In this document: positions 1-7,753 of the stretch, one piece after another
How positions within the stretch are numbered: position 1 is the first letter of the stretch
How the letters are laid out: each line of letters begins with the position of its first letter
Assembly: GCA_965208815.1 (NCBI GenBank)
Contig: OZ242357.1
Location: 3,038,001 to 3,102,000 of the forward strand
Direction of reading: 5' to 3'
Length of the DNA stretch: 64,000 nt
Source of the DNA: Bin55 sp009840545
Lineage (GTDB): Bacteria; Pseudomonadota; Gammaproteobacteria; Pseudomonadales; Azotimanducaceae
Notes under the pieces: generated by a model
The model's input: only the letters and a program-made list of their open reading frames with translations
Database searches by the model: none
Told to the model about the DNA's origin: nothing
Translations under genes and position numbers: made by a program

Positions 1-213
1 ATTGCCCTAGGAGCACCTGTGTTCGTCGTGGCACACAATGGGGGACATTGCTGGCAACTCAAACGATGGCTGAAGCGACCGGGCACCATACAAGTAAGGA
101 TCTCTCCTCCAATACAGACAAAAGGGAAGTCGACCGAGCAGGTTAATGCAGAGGCAGAGGATTGGATGCGAGAGGCGATGGCCGAAATCGACCCGGAGAG
201 CTACCGGGGCTAG
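1..213 (+). CDS. plsC: 1-acyl-sn-glycerol-3-phosphate acyltransferase, C-terminal part (5' end outside window)
   Basis: The reading frame is open from base 1, so only the last 70 residues are present. They read IALGAPVFVVAHNGGHCW, then KRPGTIQVRISPPI, then an acidic helix with EQVNAEAEDWMREAM. This is the usual C-terminal third of PlsC-type lysophosphatidate acyltransferases: the hydrophobic strand before V-x-V-A-H-N-G-G, the KRPGTI strand, and a closing helix. The family acylates lysophosphatidic acid at the inner membrane in phospholipid synthesis. The catalytic HX4D motif would lie upstream, outside the window. The gene converges on gyrB and their stop codons overlap by four bases. The assignment rests on the C-terminal signature alone. 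Confidence 0.75.
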   Translation: MALGAPVFVVAHNGGHCWQLKRWLKRPGTIQVRISPPIQTKGKSTEQVNAEAEDWMREAMAEIDPESYRG

Positions 214-2636
214 AAATCCAAGTCCTCCATCGATACTGTTAGGGCTTTTTCCTCAATGAACTTGCGACGAGGTTCGACATCTTCGCCCATGAGCTCGGAA
301 AAGATCTGATTAGCCGCTCCCGCATCGTTGATGGACACCAAGGACATTCTCCGGACGTCGGGGTCCATCGTCGTTTCCCATAGCTGTCCGGGATTCATCT
401 CGCCAAGACCCTTGTAGCGCTGCAGACGAACCCCATTACGAGCCCGCGACAGCAACCAGTCGTAAGCATCCCCGAAAGTAGTGATGGGCTGCTCTGCGTT
501 GCCCTGCGCAACTCTCGCTCCGGGCTCTATCAAACCATCCGTCTTGTCGCAAAGACGCATAATCTCATCATGCACGCCTGAATCCAAGAAGTTCAAATCG
601 AGTACGAAGTGAGTTTCTGAGCCCCGCATCCTTCGTTCGATCGTTGGCAGGAATGTTCGGTGCTCCGAGTCGAAGTTGACCCCGACTGCATGCTGTCCTT
701 CTTCCGACTCCAAGGAAATTTCCAACTTCTTGCACCAGTCCTGCATCTCGATTTCATCCTTCAATTTTTCAGAGGTCAACGAGGGCAGATCGATCAGTCG
801 TTTCGTAACATACGTGGGGTAGACTCGATCCATGGAGTCCAGTCGCTTGTACAGATTAAAGTACCGTTCGGCCAATTCTGCGACAGGTTCTTCCCCTAGA
901 GGTGGAGCACCAGCGCTTGGATAGATCAAAGCGCCGTCGATGGCAGTTTGAAAGTAGTACTCTTCAAGCTCTTCGTCGTCTTTGAGATATCGCTCGGACC
1001 TTCCTCGTCCCGCCTTGTAAAGCGGAGATAGCGCAATATAGACGTGCTCGCGTTCAATGAGTTCTGCCATATGACGATAGAAGAAGGTCAAAAGTAGTGT
1101 CCGGATATGGGAGCCGTCGATATCTGCATCGGTCATGATGATAATTCGGTGATAACGCAGTTTATCCGGCTCGAACTCGCCTCCCGACTGTCCGATCCCT
1201 ATTCCGCAGCCAAGCGCTGAAACCAATGTGACGACTTCGGTCGAAGAAAGCAACTTATGCACGGAAGCCTTCTCCACGTTGAGGATCTTCCCCCGAAGCG
1301 GAAGTACCGCTTGTGTCTTGGGGTCGCGACCTTGTTTCGCCGACCCTCCAGCGGAATCGCCCTCCACGACATACAGCTCGCACAACGCAGGGTCTTTTTC
1401 CTGGCAGTCCGCAAGCTTTCCTGGTAACCCTGTGCCGTCCAACAGCCCTTTTCGCCTTGTAATTTCTCTTGCTTTACGAGCCGCCTCTCGCGCTCTGGCC
1501 GCATCGAGCATTCGTCCAGCGATTCGCTTGGCTTCGTTAGGATGTTCTTCGAGATATTCCCGAAACCGCTTGTGCATGACCTCGTATACAGCGGTATTCG
1601 CTTCGCTCGAGACAAGCTTGTCTTTGGTTTGCGAAGAGAATTTGGGGTCTGGGAGCTTGACCGAGACAATTGCCGTAAGTCCTTCACGAGCATCTTCCCC
1701 CGTAGTTCGAACTTGAGCGTTCTTTGCAAGTTGCTCGCGTTCGATGTAGCCGTTCAAGGTGCTCGTCAGGGCCCTTCGGAATCCTTGCAAGTGTGTGCCG
1801 CCATCCATTTGACGGATATTGTTGCAATACGGCCACACGTTTTCCTGGTAGCCATCGTTCCATTGCATCGCGATTTCCACTCCTATCTCTCCAGGGTGGG
1901 AAAAGTGGATCACGTCGTGCAAAGCGTTCTTTCCGCTGCTCAGATGGGTAACGAAAGAGACAAGGCCTCCTTCGTACAAGAATGAGTCTCCGGTTCCGGT
2001 TCTCTCGTCCTTGATGTTCAATCGAACACCCGAGTTGAGAAAGGCCAGTTCGCGCAATTTTGACGCGATGGTTTCGTAGTGAAAGTCTACGTTTCCAAAA
2101 GTGTTGCCGGACGGTTCGAAATAACATGTGGTTCCGCGTAGGTCGGTTTCACCTATAACCGTCAGTTCGTTTCTTGGGATACCGTCTCGATAAAGTTGCT
2201 CATACACCTTTCCTTCGCGCCGGATAGTGAGTCGAAACAGAGACGAAAGGGCATTGACCACTGAAAGTCCGACACCGTGCAACCCGCCGGACACCTTGTA
2301 GCTCTCATTATCGAACTTGCCTCCGGCGTGTAGCGTGGTCATGATCACTTCAGCAGCGGACTTGTTTTCTCCCTCGTGCATGTCAACAGGAATACCTCGA
2401 CCGTTATCTTCAACGGTGATTGAGTTGCCAACATGGATTACAACCTTAATTTCATCGCAATGGCCCGCCAGTGACTCGTCGATCGCATTGTCCACAAGTT
2501 CCTGAACCATATGATGCAGACCTGTGCCGTCCTCCGTGTCGCCAATGTACATGCCCGGACGTTTGCGCACGGCTTCCAGCCCTTTCAGTACTTTAATATC
2601 TTGTGCTGTGTAGCCGTTAGGGTCTGGTTCACTCAT
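210..2636 (-). CDS. gyrB: DNA gyrase subunit B
   Basis: ATPase subunit of the type IIA topoisomerase that introduces negative supercoils. At 808 residues it matches the gammaproteobacterial form (about 804). The GHKL ATPase domain has ELVDNAIDES near residue 50, NGRGIP near 80 and GGLHGVGLSVVNALS near 120. The Toprim domain shows YVVEGDSAGGSAKQGRDP and TDADIDGSHI near 500. A long insert before RYKGLGEMNPGQLWETTM is typical of proteobacterial GyrB. The ATG start begins MSEPDPNGYTAQDIKVLKGLEAV. It is the last gene of the dnaA-dnaN-recF-gyrB cluster, separated from recF by an 87-bp gap holding a parS site. Nothing is unusual in the protein. Confidence 0.98.
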   Translation of the reverse strand: MSEPDPNGYTAQDIKVLKGLEAVRKRPGMYIGDTEDGTGLHHMVQELVDNAIDESLAGHCDEIKVVIHVGNSITVEDNGRGIPVDMHEGENKSAAEVIMTTLHAGGKFDNESYKVSGGLHGVGLSVVNALSSLFRLTIRREGKVYEQLYRDGIPRNELTVIGETDLRGTTCYFEPSGNTFGNVDFHYETIASKLRELAFLNSGVRLNIKDERTGTGDSFLYEGGLVSFVTHLSSGKNALHDVIHFSHPGEIGVEIAMQWNDGYQENVWPYCNNIRQMDGGTHLQGFRRALTSTLNGYIEREQLAKNAQVRTTGEDAREGLTAIVSVKLPDPKFSSQTKDKLVSSEANTAVYEVMHKRFREYLEEHPNEAKRIAGRMLDAARAREAARKAREITRRKGLLDGTGLPGKLADCQEKDPALCELYVVEGDSAGGSAKQGRDPKTQAVLPLRGKILNVEKASVHKLLSSTEVVTLVSALGCGIGIGQSGGEFEPDKLRYHRIIIMTDADIDGSHIRTLLLTFFYRHMAELIEREHVYIALSPLYKAGRGRSERYLKDDEELEEYYFQTAIDGALIYPSAGAPPLGEEPVAELAERYFNLYKRLDSMDRVYPTYVTKRLIDLPSLTSEKLKDEIEMQDWCKKLEISLESEEGQHAVGVNFDSEHRTFLPTIERRMRGSETHFVLDLNFLDSGVHDEIMRLCDKTDGLIEPGARVAQGNAEQPITTFGDAYDWLLSRARNGVRLQRYKGLGEMNPGQLWETTMDPDVRRMSLVSINDAGAANQIFSELMGEDVEPRRKFIEEKALTVSMEDLDF

Positions 2637-2696
2637 GGAAACTTTCTTTCTGCCAAAGTGGTGCGAACCCCTGTATTGACTGGGGTTTTCGACCGA

Positions 2697-2712
2697 TGTT
2701 CCACGTGGAACA
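2697..2712. promoter_or_regulatory. parS centromere site
   Basis: TGTTCCACGTGGAACA is a perfect 16-bp palindrome in the gap between recF and gyrB. It equals the chromosomal parS sequence bound by ParB in Pseudomonas and related gammaproteobacteria. parA and parB lie about 20 kb away in this window, so ParB would load here and spread to organise the origin. No other perfect copy was seen in the window. Confidence 0.9.
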
Positions 2713-2723
2713 TAAGTCGAAAT

Positions 2724-3821
2724 CTACGCTTGTGTGGTCTGCCCGTTGTGGATTCTTATCAGAGGTGGCCTGGTGCCGGCAACACTCTTCCACAACTTAA
2801 TTATATCACTCTCTTGTGTTGTAGTTGCGATCGCTTGAGTCTCGGTCCCGCGAAGCGCTCCAAGGAACTTGCGTCCATATTCGTCGTCAAACTCCGAAGC
2901 TATATCGTCCAGCAGTACAACCGACTGGATCGACCGTGCATTCAAGTATCTGACCTGAGCAAGCTTCATCGCACAAGCCACCGCCTTTCCTTGACCGCGA
3001 GACAGAACTCTGGCCGCTGAGCCGGCGTCGTTTCCCGTGTCGAAATCGAGCGCTCGAACACGTACATCGGAGCGATGAGGACCCAATCTGGTCACTCCGT
3101 ATTTTAACTCAAACCTATGATCTTTTGCAAGTCCTTCCAAGAGATTATCTTCCGGCCACCCGCGATCATAATCTAAGAAAATTCGTATGTTAGGAGCAAA
3201 TTCCCTCAAAACTTGCTCAAAGCTCGCTCGCAATGAAACCAATGCGTCCAGACGCCGCTGGGACACCCTTTCCGCATACTGCGAGAGCTGTGCTGTCCAG
3301 CTGGAGACATCGGCCGATCGATTACGCAAAGCCGCGTTGCGCTGACGCAATACGCGCTGAAAAGTGCGCAATTCCTTCAGATAGCCGTTATCTGTGTGAA
3401 ATACCAGCCAATCCAGCCACAGTCTTCGGCGTGCGGGCGATCCAAAAACCAAGTCCGCCGCATCCGGAAGGATCAATTGCAGAGGTATTGCTGCCGCAAT
3501 TTGGGAAACTTGGCGAACATCGGCCTCATTCATTCTCATTCGAACCTTCGAGGATCTGCCTTTTTGCAAACCAATTCTCATCGGGGTTCGATAATGCAGT
3601 CCCATCGCGGACACGAGCAGGTCTTGCTCTCCAAATGAGATGAGGGTGTTTAGTCCGCCCGCCCGAAACGACCTTCCTCTAGCGAGTAGATGAAAGCATT
3701 CGAGCAGAGTCGTTTTGCCCGCTCCATTTGGGCCCGTAACAAAGGTTACGCCAGGGTCGAGCTGCAGCTGGGCTTGTGCTACATTCCGTACGTTGCGGAC
3801 TTCTAGGCGATCAACAATCAC
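2724..3821 (-). CDS. recF: DNA replication and repair protein RecF
   Basis: SMC-like ATPase that, with RecO and RecR, loads RecA on gapped DNA. The chosen start is GTG at 3821, which overlaps the dnaN stop (GTGA) and gives 365 residues, the usual RecF length. The open frame reaches 34 codons further upstream, but that part lies inside dnaN. Walker A is GPNGAGKTTLLE near residue 34. The ABC signature region is LSRGQGKAVACAMKLAQ near 295, and Walker B with the D-loop is VVLLDDIASEFDD. The overlap implies translational coupling to dnaN. It ends just before the parS gap and gyrB. Confidence 0.95.
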   Translation of the reverse strand: MIVDRLEVRNVRNVAQAQLQLDPGVTFVTGPNGAGKTTLLECFHLLARGRSFRAGGLNTLISFGEQDLLVSAMGLHYRTPMRIGLQKGRSSKVRMRMNEADVRQVSQIAAAIPLQLILPDAADLVFGSPARRRLWLDWLVFHTDNGYLKELRTFQRVLRQRNAALRNRSADVSSWTAQLSQYAERVSQRRLDALVSLRASFEQVLREFAPNIRIFLDYDRGWPEDNLLEGLAKDHRFELKYGVTRLGPHRSDVRVRALDFDTGNDAGSAARVLSRGQGKAVACAMKLAQVRYLNARSIQSVVLLDDIASEFDDEYGRKFLGALRGTETQAIATTTQESDIIKLWKSVAGTRPPLIRIHNGQTTQA

Positions 3822-4927
3822 CCGCGAATGGGAGACACAACAAAAATAATTTTTTCTTGTTCGGAGGAGTCTACCCGAACCGCCTCTGTGGGGTTCTGTA
3901 TATGAAACGAAACATCTTCGCAATCCAAAGAAGACAGCATGTTTCGAATACGGTCATGGCGGAAAATCACGTTTGTGGTGTTCTCCCCGTAGTCTACAGG
4001 AATGACAACCTCTGCTCGATCTCCGACTTCCGTACTTGCCGAGACCTTCATTGTGTCTTTCTCCGCGTTGAAGTACACCTTAAGTCCTTCATCAGAAAGT
4101 GTAGCGGCCTGTCTAATCGCTTGCTCGAGGGATTCGCGGTTACATTTCAAGGCGACCTCGCTAGGTTGAGGGATCACGTTGACATAGTGAGGAAACTTGG
4201 CATCCACATAGTTTGTAGTTAGTGCGCGTCGGCTATTTTCGACACTAAGAGCATTGTTTCCGATTAACAGAGTTACTGAACCCGTTTCGCCACCAAATCC
4301 ACGTGTCAATTCCAAGACTGCCTTCCGTGGCACGATTACCTGAATGACGGAGTCGGACTCGCCCTGAATTGTGTTGTCCGTACAGACACACATCATCATT
4401 CCGTCTGAAGCGACCGTTCGGAGATGAGTTGAGGTCAACTCGAGCAAAGCGCCGTTGAGGGGTCTCCTGACGTCATTTTGAGCCATCGACGAACTAGCTG
4501 ATCTCAAAAGCACCATCAAGTCTTCAACATCGACAGTAATTCGCATTGGATCCACGATATTGGTCGCAGGTGGAAAGTCATCCACGGGCATAGTTGCCAA
4601 AAGAAATTCCGAGCGTCCTACTTTCAACAAGACTCCAGAATTCACCGTGCTCATCTCCGCAATACTTCCCTGAGCACCGATAGAGTTCACGACGTCCAAG
4701 CTTCTTCGTCCAGGTATCGTAATCGCGCCCGGTTCGGCGACATCTTCCGCCTCAATTACCGCCACGAGTGTCATGTCGTGATCCGTTGCTCGCAGACGCA
4801 CTTGGGCATCGCGGTCCACATCGACCAAAACATTGGTGAGAATGGGATAGGTAAAACGTCGCTCTAGCACGTCCGAGACGTAGCTCAGTGCATCGCCCAG
4901 CTCTTTTAGATCGACCTTGAATTTCAT
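3818..4927 (-). CDS. dnaN: DNA polymerase III sliding clamp (beta subunit)
   Basis: Ring-shaped processivity clamp for DNA polymerase III. The start is the ATG at 4927 (MKFKVDLKELGDALSYVS), with a clear AAGGGAG ribosome-binding site a few bases upstream. A TTG eight codons earlier is in frame but less likely. The protein is 369 residues, against about 366 in E. coli. Family features include RPLNGALLEL in the middle domain and a C-terminus ending VVSPIRG, where E. coli ends MPMRL. It sits 34 bp downstream of dnaA and overlaps recF by four bases, so the cluster is probably cotranscribed. Confidence 0.97.
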   Translation of the reverse strand: MKFKVDLKELGDALSYVSDVLERRFTYPILTNVLVDVDRDAQVRLRATDHDMTLVAVIEAEDVAEPGAITIPGRRSLDVVNSIGAQGSIAEMSTVNSGVLLKVGRSEFLLATMPVDDFPPATNIVDPMRITVDVEDLMVLLRSASSSMAQNDVRRPLNGALLELTSTHLRTVASDGMMMCVCTDNTIQGESDSVIQVIVPRKAVLELTRGFGGETGSVTLLIGNNALSVENSRRALTTNYVDAKFPHYVNVIPQPSEVALKCNRESLEQAIRQAATLSDEGLKVYFNAEKDTMKVSASTEVGDRAEVVIPVDYGENTTNVIFRHDRIRNMLSSLDCEDVSFHIQNPTEAVRVDSSEQEKIIFVVSPIRG

Positions 4928-4961
4928 CCTGCTCTCCCTTCTCTTAATCAAACAAATCCAA

Positions 4962-6287
4962 CTACGACGTCAATGCACGTTCAAGTCGGTTGTAGTCCTC
5001 TTCGATTTGCGCATTGCTCTGACGAAGCTGCTTAATCCTCTTGATGGCGTTTAGAACCGTCGTGTGATCCTTTCCAAAGTTCTGTCCTATTGCTTGAAGC
5101 GACAGGTCGGTAAGTTCATGCGCTAATGCCATCGCCATTTGCCGGGGCCGCACGATTTTATGGACTCGCGTCGGACTATGCAGATCAGCGAGCCGAATGT
5201 TGTAATAGTCGGCAACACATTTCTGAATCTTGTCAATGCTTACTTGACGACGATGAATCGCAAACAAGTCTCTTAGAGTTTCCTGAACCAATTCAATACC
5301 GAGCGGCGTTCGTCGCAGCTTTGCGGCAAGTAGAACTTGTCGTAGCGCATTTTCCAATTCACGCACATTGGTTTTGACCCGTTGCGCAATGTACAGCGCC
5401 ACTGTTAAATCCAAGTTCACTTCGTGCTCTCTCGCCTTTTGCACCAAGATTGCAGCTCGCGTTTCAAGATCCGGCGGCTTGACTTCCGCCGTTATGCCCA
5501 TAATGCATCTCGAACTGAGCCTAGCGTCGAGACCTTCAATCTCGCTGGGATACTGATCGCTCGAGAGGACGATTTGCGATTGTTCGGTCTCAATTAATCG
5601 ATTGAATACGTGAAAGAACTCTTCCTGACATTTGTCCTTTGCCGCGAGAAATTGAATGTCGTCTACAAGCAGCACGTCGGCAGAGTGAAATGGCTCGGTA
5701 AATCTTCGTACATGCTCTGAGCTATTTGGTTTCGTCAGCGCCTTGACCATTTCTGTAACGAAAGTTTGAGCGTAGATGTAGGTGACTTCGATTTGCGGTG
5801 TGTGCGACTTGATGAAATTGCCAACGGCCTGCATTAAGTGAGTCTTGCCGAGGCCAACGCCTCCATAGATTAAGAAGGGATTGAATTTCAACGCCGGGCT
5901 GGCCGCAACTTCAAGCGCGACTCCCTTTACCCAGGTATTCGATCCTCCTTCCACAAAGCGCTCAAACGTGAAGTCGGATTTGAGCAATGCTCCATTGCGA
6001 GACGTTGCGCGCACAGGCAGAGCTCGTTCCATTTCTCGGCCGTCTACCAAGACTTCCACTTCTCGTATGGGATAGCCTGGATCGCTTATTTGACCGACCA
6101 ATTCCTTTATCCGAGGCAAGTACTTTTGACATACGGTTTTCTTCACATGTTGGTTGTGCGCCAGCAGCGTGAGCTGGCCACCGTCATTGACGGCCTGCAG
6201 TGGCCGTATCCATTGATTAAAGTCTCTTATTGACGTTTCTTCTTCTAGCCGAGCTAAACAGTCTTCCCACACTTCCGGATCCTTCAA
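4962..6287 (-). CDS. dnaA: Chromosomal replication initiator protein DnaA
   Basis: AAA+ initiator that binds DnaA boxes and melts oriC. It has 441 residues, slightly short because the domain II linker is brief. Domain I shows DFNQWIRPLQAV. Domain III carries Walker A GGVGLGKTHLMQAVGN near residue 142, Walker B DVLLVDDIQFL and sensor 2 around VRELENALR. Domain IV has RPRQMAMALAHELT and the DNA-binding signature GQNFGKDHTTVLNA. The start codon is TTG at 6287, preceded by GAGGG about eight bases upstream. No ATG fits the conserved N-terminus better. The gene reads away from the putative oriC at about 6540-6705. Confidence 0.97.
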   Translation of the reverse strand: MKDPEVWEDCLARLEEETSIRDFNQWIRPLQAVNDGGQLTLLAHNQHVKKTVCQKYLPRIKELVGQISDPGYPIREVEVLVDGREMERALPVRATSRNGALLKSDFTFERFVEGGSNTWVKGVALEVAASPALKFNPFLIYGGVGLGKTHLMQAVGNFIKSHTPQIEVTYIYAQTFVTEMVKALTKPNSSEHVRRFTEPFHSADVLLVDDIQFLAAKDKCQEEFFHVFNRLIETEQSQIVLSSDQYPSEIEGLDARLSSRCIMGITAEVKPPDLETRAAILVQKAREHEVNLDLTVALYIAQRVKTNVRELENALRQVLLAAKLRRTPLGIELVQETLRDLFAIHRRQVSIDKIQKCVADYYNIRLADLHSPTRVHKIVRPRQMAMALAHELTDLSLQAIGQNFGKDHTTVLNAIKRIKQLRQSNAQIEEDYNRLERALTS

Positions 6288-6547
6288 TTAATGAGCCCTC
6301 TGTTGATCCCTAACTCTTTCTCTGGCTAAGATTGTAGTACTCGGACCGTCCGCTCGTTGCATCTAGATCGTTTGAGCAGAATGCATCGAAAGTTCTCGAT
6401 TTCTTCAATCTCAAATTAAGAATCAATGCGGAAATACTCGGACTTGTTCGACGTTAGAAATACCTCGAATCTCTCCCATTATGGTTTCTTGAGCGACCTG
6501 CCATCTCCAAATATTTTCACTTTTTGACTTGTTAGGAATCCAAATAC

Positions 6548-6556
6548 TGTGCATAA
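6548..6556 (-). promoter_or_regulatory. DnaA box
   Basis: TGTGCATAA on the plus strand reads TTATGCACA on the minus strand, a perfect match to TTATNCACA. Confidence 0.8.
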
Positions 6557-6569
6557 GTTGTGATTTATT

Positions 6570-6578
6570 TGTGGATAA
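6570..6578 (-). promoter_or_regulatory. DnaA box
   Basis: TGTGGATAA on the plus strand reads TTATCCACA on the minus strand, the highest-affinity form of the DnaA box. It lies 13 bp from the box at 6548 and in the same orientation. Confidence 0.88.
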
Positions 6579-6604
6579 CTCTGTAATTCCTTTTTGGGCG
6601 TGCT

Positions 6605-6613
6605 TTATGCACC
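6605..6613 (+). promoter_or_regulatory. DnaA box, one mismatch
   Basis: TTATGCACC matches TTATNCACA at eight of nine positions; only the last base differs. It is oriented opposite to the two boxes upstream. Confidence 0.55.
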
Positions 6614-6693
6614 TCGAGAAAAGGACTTTCCATTAATTTGTCCACTTGTTAGTTGTCCGTCATACATCCCGCTGTCCGTAGCACTTGAGGACT

Positions 6694-6702
6694 TTATTCA
6701 CA
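6694..6702 (+). promoter_or_regulatory. DnaA box
   Basis: TTATTCACA is a perfect TTATNCACA match and lies on the rpmH side of the cluster. Confidence 0.75.
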
Positions 6703-6884
6703 AGATTTCGAACCCCAACAACAACTACAAAGATCTTTCTCTACTCTTCCTACTTCTGAACACGTCAAGGAATGCTGCAGCAATTAGCGAACACCAAGAG
6801 CGAGTGAGAAATCGTTGTTGTAGCAATTGAGAATTCATGCGGAAATTTCCGCAGTGAGTGAAACTTCTAGCAGCAAATCTGGAA

Positions 6885-6912
6885 TTGACACTCTGCCGCC
6901 TACGGCTAGAAT
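6885..6912 (+). promoter_or_regulatory. Sigma-70 promoter for rpmH operon
   Basis: A perfect -35 TTGACA (6885-6890) and a -10 TAGAAT (6907-6912) are separated by 16 bp, 36 bp before the rpmH start codon. This is the best vegetative promoter match seen in the window, as expected for a ribosomal-protein operon. Confidence 0.85.
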
Positions 6913-6948
6913 ATACGACCGCTCCCGATCTGAAGGTCGAAAGAAAAC

Positions 6949-7083
6949 ATGAAGCGAACGTTTCAACCCAGTAATGTCTCGAGAAAACGAACACACGGAT
7001 TTCGAAAGCGCATGTCGACCAAGAACGGAAGAAAGGTCATTAATTCTCGGCGCGCCAAAGGTCGAAAGCGCATTGCGGTCTAG
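6949..7083 (+). CDS. rpmH: 50S ribosomal protein L34
   Basis: A 44-residue, very basic protein of the large ribosomal subunit. It opens MKRTFQPSNVSRKRTHGFRK and continues with TKNGRKVINSRRAKGRKRI, which is the L34 family pattern across its whole length (46 residues in E. coli). It lacks only the usual last residues. It is the first gene of the rpmH-rnpA-yidD-yidC-mnmE cluster and lies just beyond oriC, 36 bp after a strong promoter. The stop at 7081-7083 lies three bases before the rnpA start. Confidence 0.97.
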   Translation: MKRTFQPSNVSRKRTHGFRKRMSTKNGRKVINSRRAKGRKRIAV

Positions 7084-7086
7084 CTA

Positions 7087-7470
7087 TTGAACGATCAGCG
7101 AGTGCTACGACGAAACAGTTTCGATAAAAGCAAGCGACTGTCCAGAGCATCGGAGTACGACTGCGTGCTGAAGTTTGCCGATTCCGTATTTCGCTCCGGA
7201 CCACTGCGCATCTCTGCTAAGTCCTCGGCACGCGGCATCGCAAGACTAGGGATGATTGTTCCGAAGAGAATTGCTCGTAGTTCAGTGCGACGCAACGAAA
7301 TAAAACGAACCATCAGGGAGTGGTTCCGCTGCAATCCATCGGTAGGCTCGTTGGATGTAGTTGTCAGCCTACGATCGCTTCCTGTTCATGGCAGCTCAAT
7401 ATCTTCAGCGATTCGTCGTTCATTGCACAAGTGGGAGCGAAGTATTCGAGCATCCGATGACGGAAGATAG
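7087..7470 (+). CDS. rnpA: Ribonuclease P protein component
   Basis: Basic protein cofactor of RNase P, which trims tRNA 5' leaders. It is 127 residues from a TTG start at 7087; a GTG at 7102 is an alternative. The diagnostic RNR motif reads RRNEIKRTIREWFR near residue 75, preceded by the strand RLGMIVPKRIARSSVRR and followed by DVVVSLR. It starts three bases after rpmH, with which it is usually cotranscribed. The 3' end overlaps yidD by 14 bases, in keeping with the compact arrangement in other proteobacteria. Confidence 0.93.
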   Translation: MNDQRVLRRNSFDKSKRLSRASEYDCVLKFADSVFRSGPLRISAKSSARGIARLGMIVPKRIARSSVRRNEIKRTIREWFRCNPSVGSLDVVVSLRSLPVHGSSISSAIRRSLHKWERSIRASDDGR

Positions 7471-7753
7471 CAAGCACCAACAACGAGAAAAGTCGATCGC
7501 CGTACGATTCGCCTCTGGAGCGATTCGTTTCTACCAGTTTGCAATTTCTCCACTGCTGGGTCCTAGGTGCCGTTTCTATCCCACATGCTCCAGCTACACG
7601 TTGGAAGCACTTCAAGTCCACGGACTGTTGAAGGGAAGTTGGTTAGGTATCCGTCGGATCTGCAAGTGCCACCCCTTCCATCCTGGCGGCGTGGATTTTG
7701 TTCCTCCCGGAAAAGAAGAGCAGCCAAAGGAACCACTGCATGACACTGCTTGA
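7457..7753 (+). CDS. yidD: Membrane protein insertion efficiency factor YidD
   Basis: A 98-residue protein of the YidD (DUF37) family, thought to help YidC-dependent membrane insertion at the inner face of the membrane. The family core is clear: AIRFYQFAISPLLGPRCRFY, then PTCSSYTLEALQVHG, then KCHPFHPGGVDFVP, with the conserved cysteines. The ATG at 7457 lies inside the end of rnpA and gives the right length; the longer frame upstream would be rnpA shadow. The end overlaps the start of yidC by 14 bases. Confidence 0.93.
   Translation: MTEDSKHQQREKSIAVRFASGAIRFYQFAISPLLGPRCRFYPTCSSYTLEALQVHGLLKGSWLGIRRICKCHPFHPGGVDFVPPGKEEQPKEPLHDTA

Larger units (their letters stand above)
6540..6705. other. 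oriC: Probable chromosomal replication origin (oriC)
   Basis: The intergenic stretch between dnaA and rpmH holds three perfect DnaA boxes (TTATNCACA) at 6548-6556 (minus), 6570-6578 (minus) and 6694-6702 (plus). One 8-of-9 box lies at 6605-6613 (plus), and a weaker TTGTCCACT at 6638-6646. AT-rich stretches lie beside and between them. Divergent dnaA and rpmH-rnpA flank the region, which is the classical oriC position in Pseudomonas-like gammaproteobacteria. A GATCTTTCTCTAC stretch near 6731 may resemble an unwinding 13-mer. The exact limits are inferred. Confidence 0.8.
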
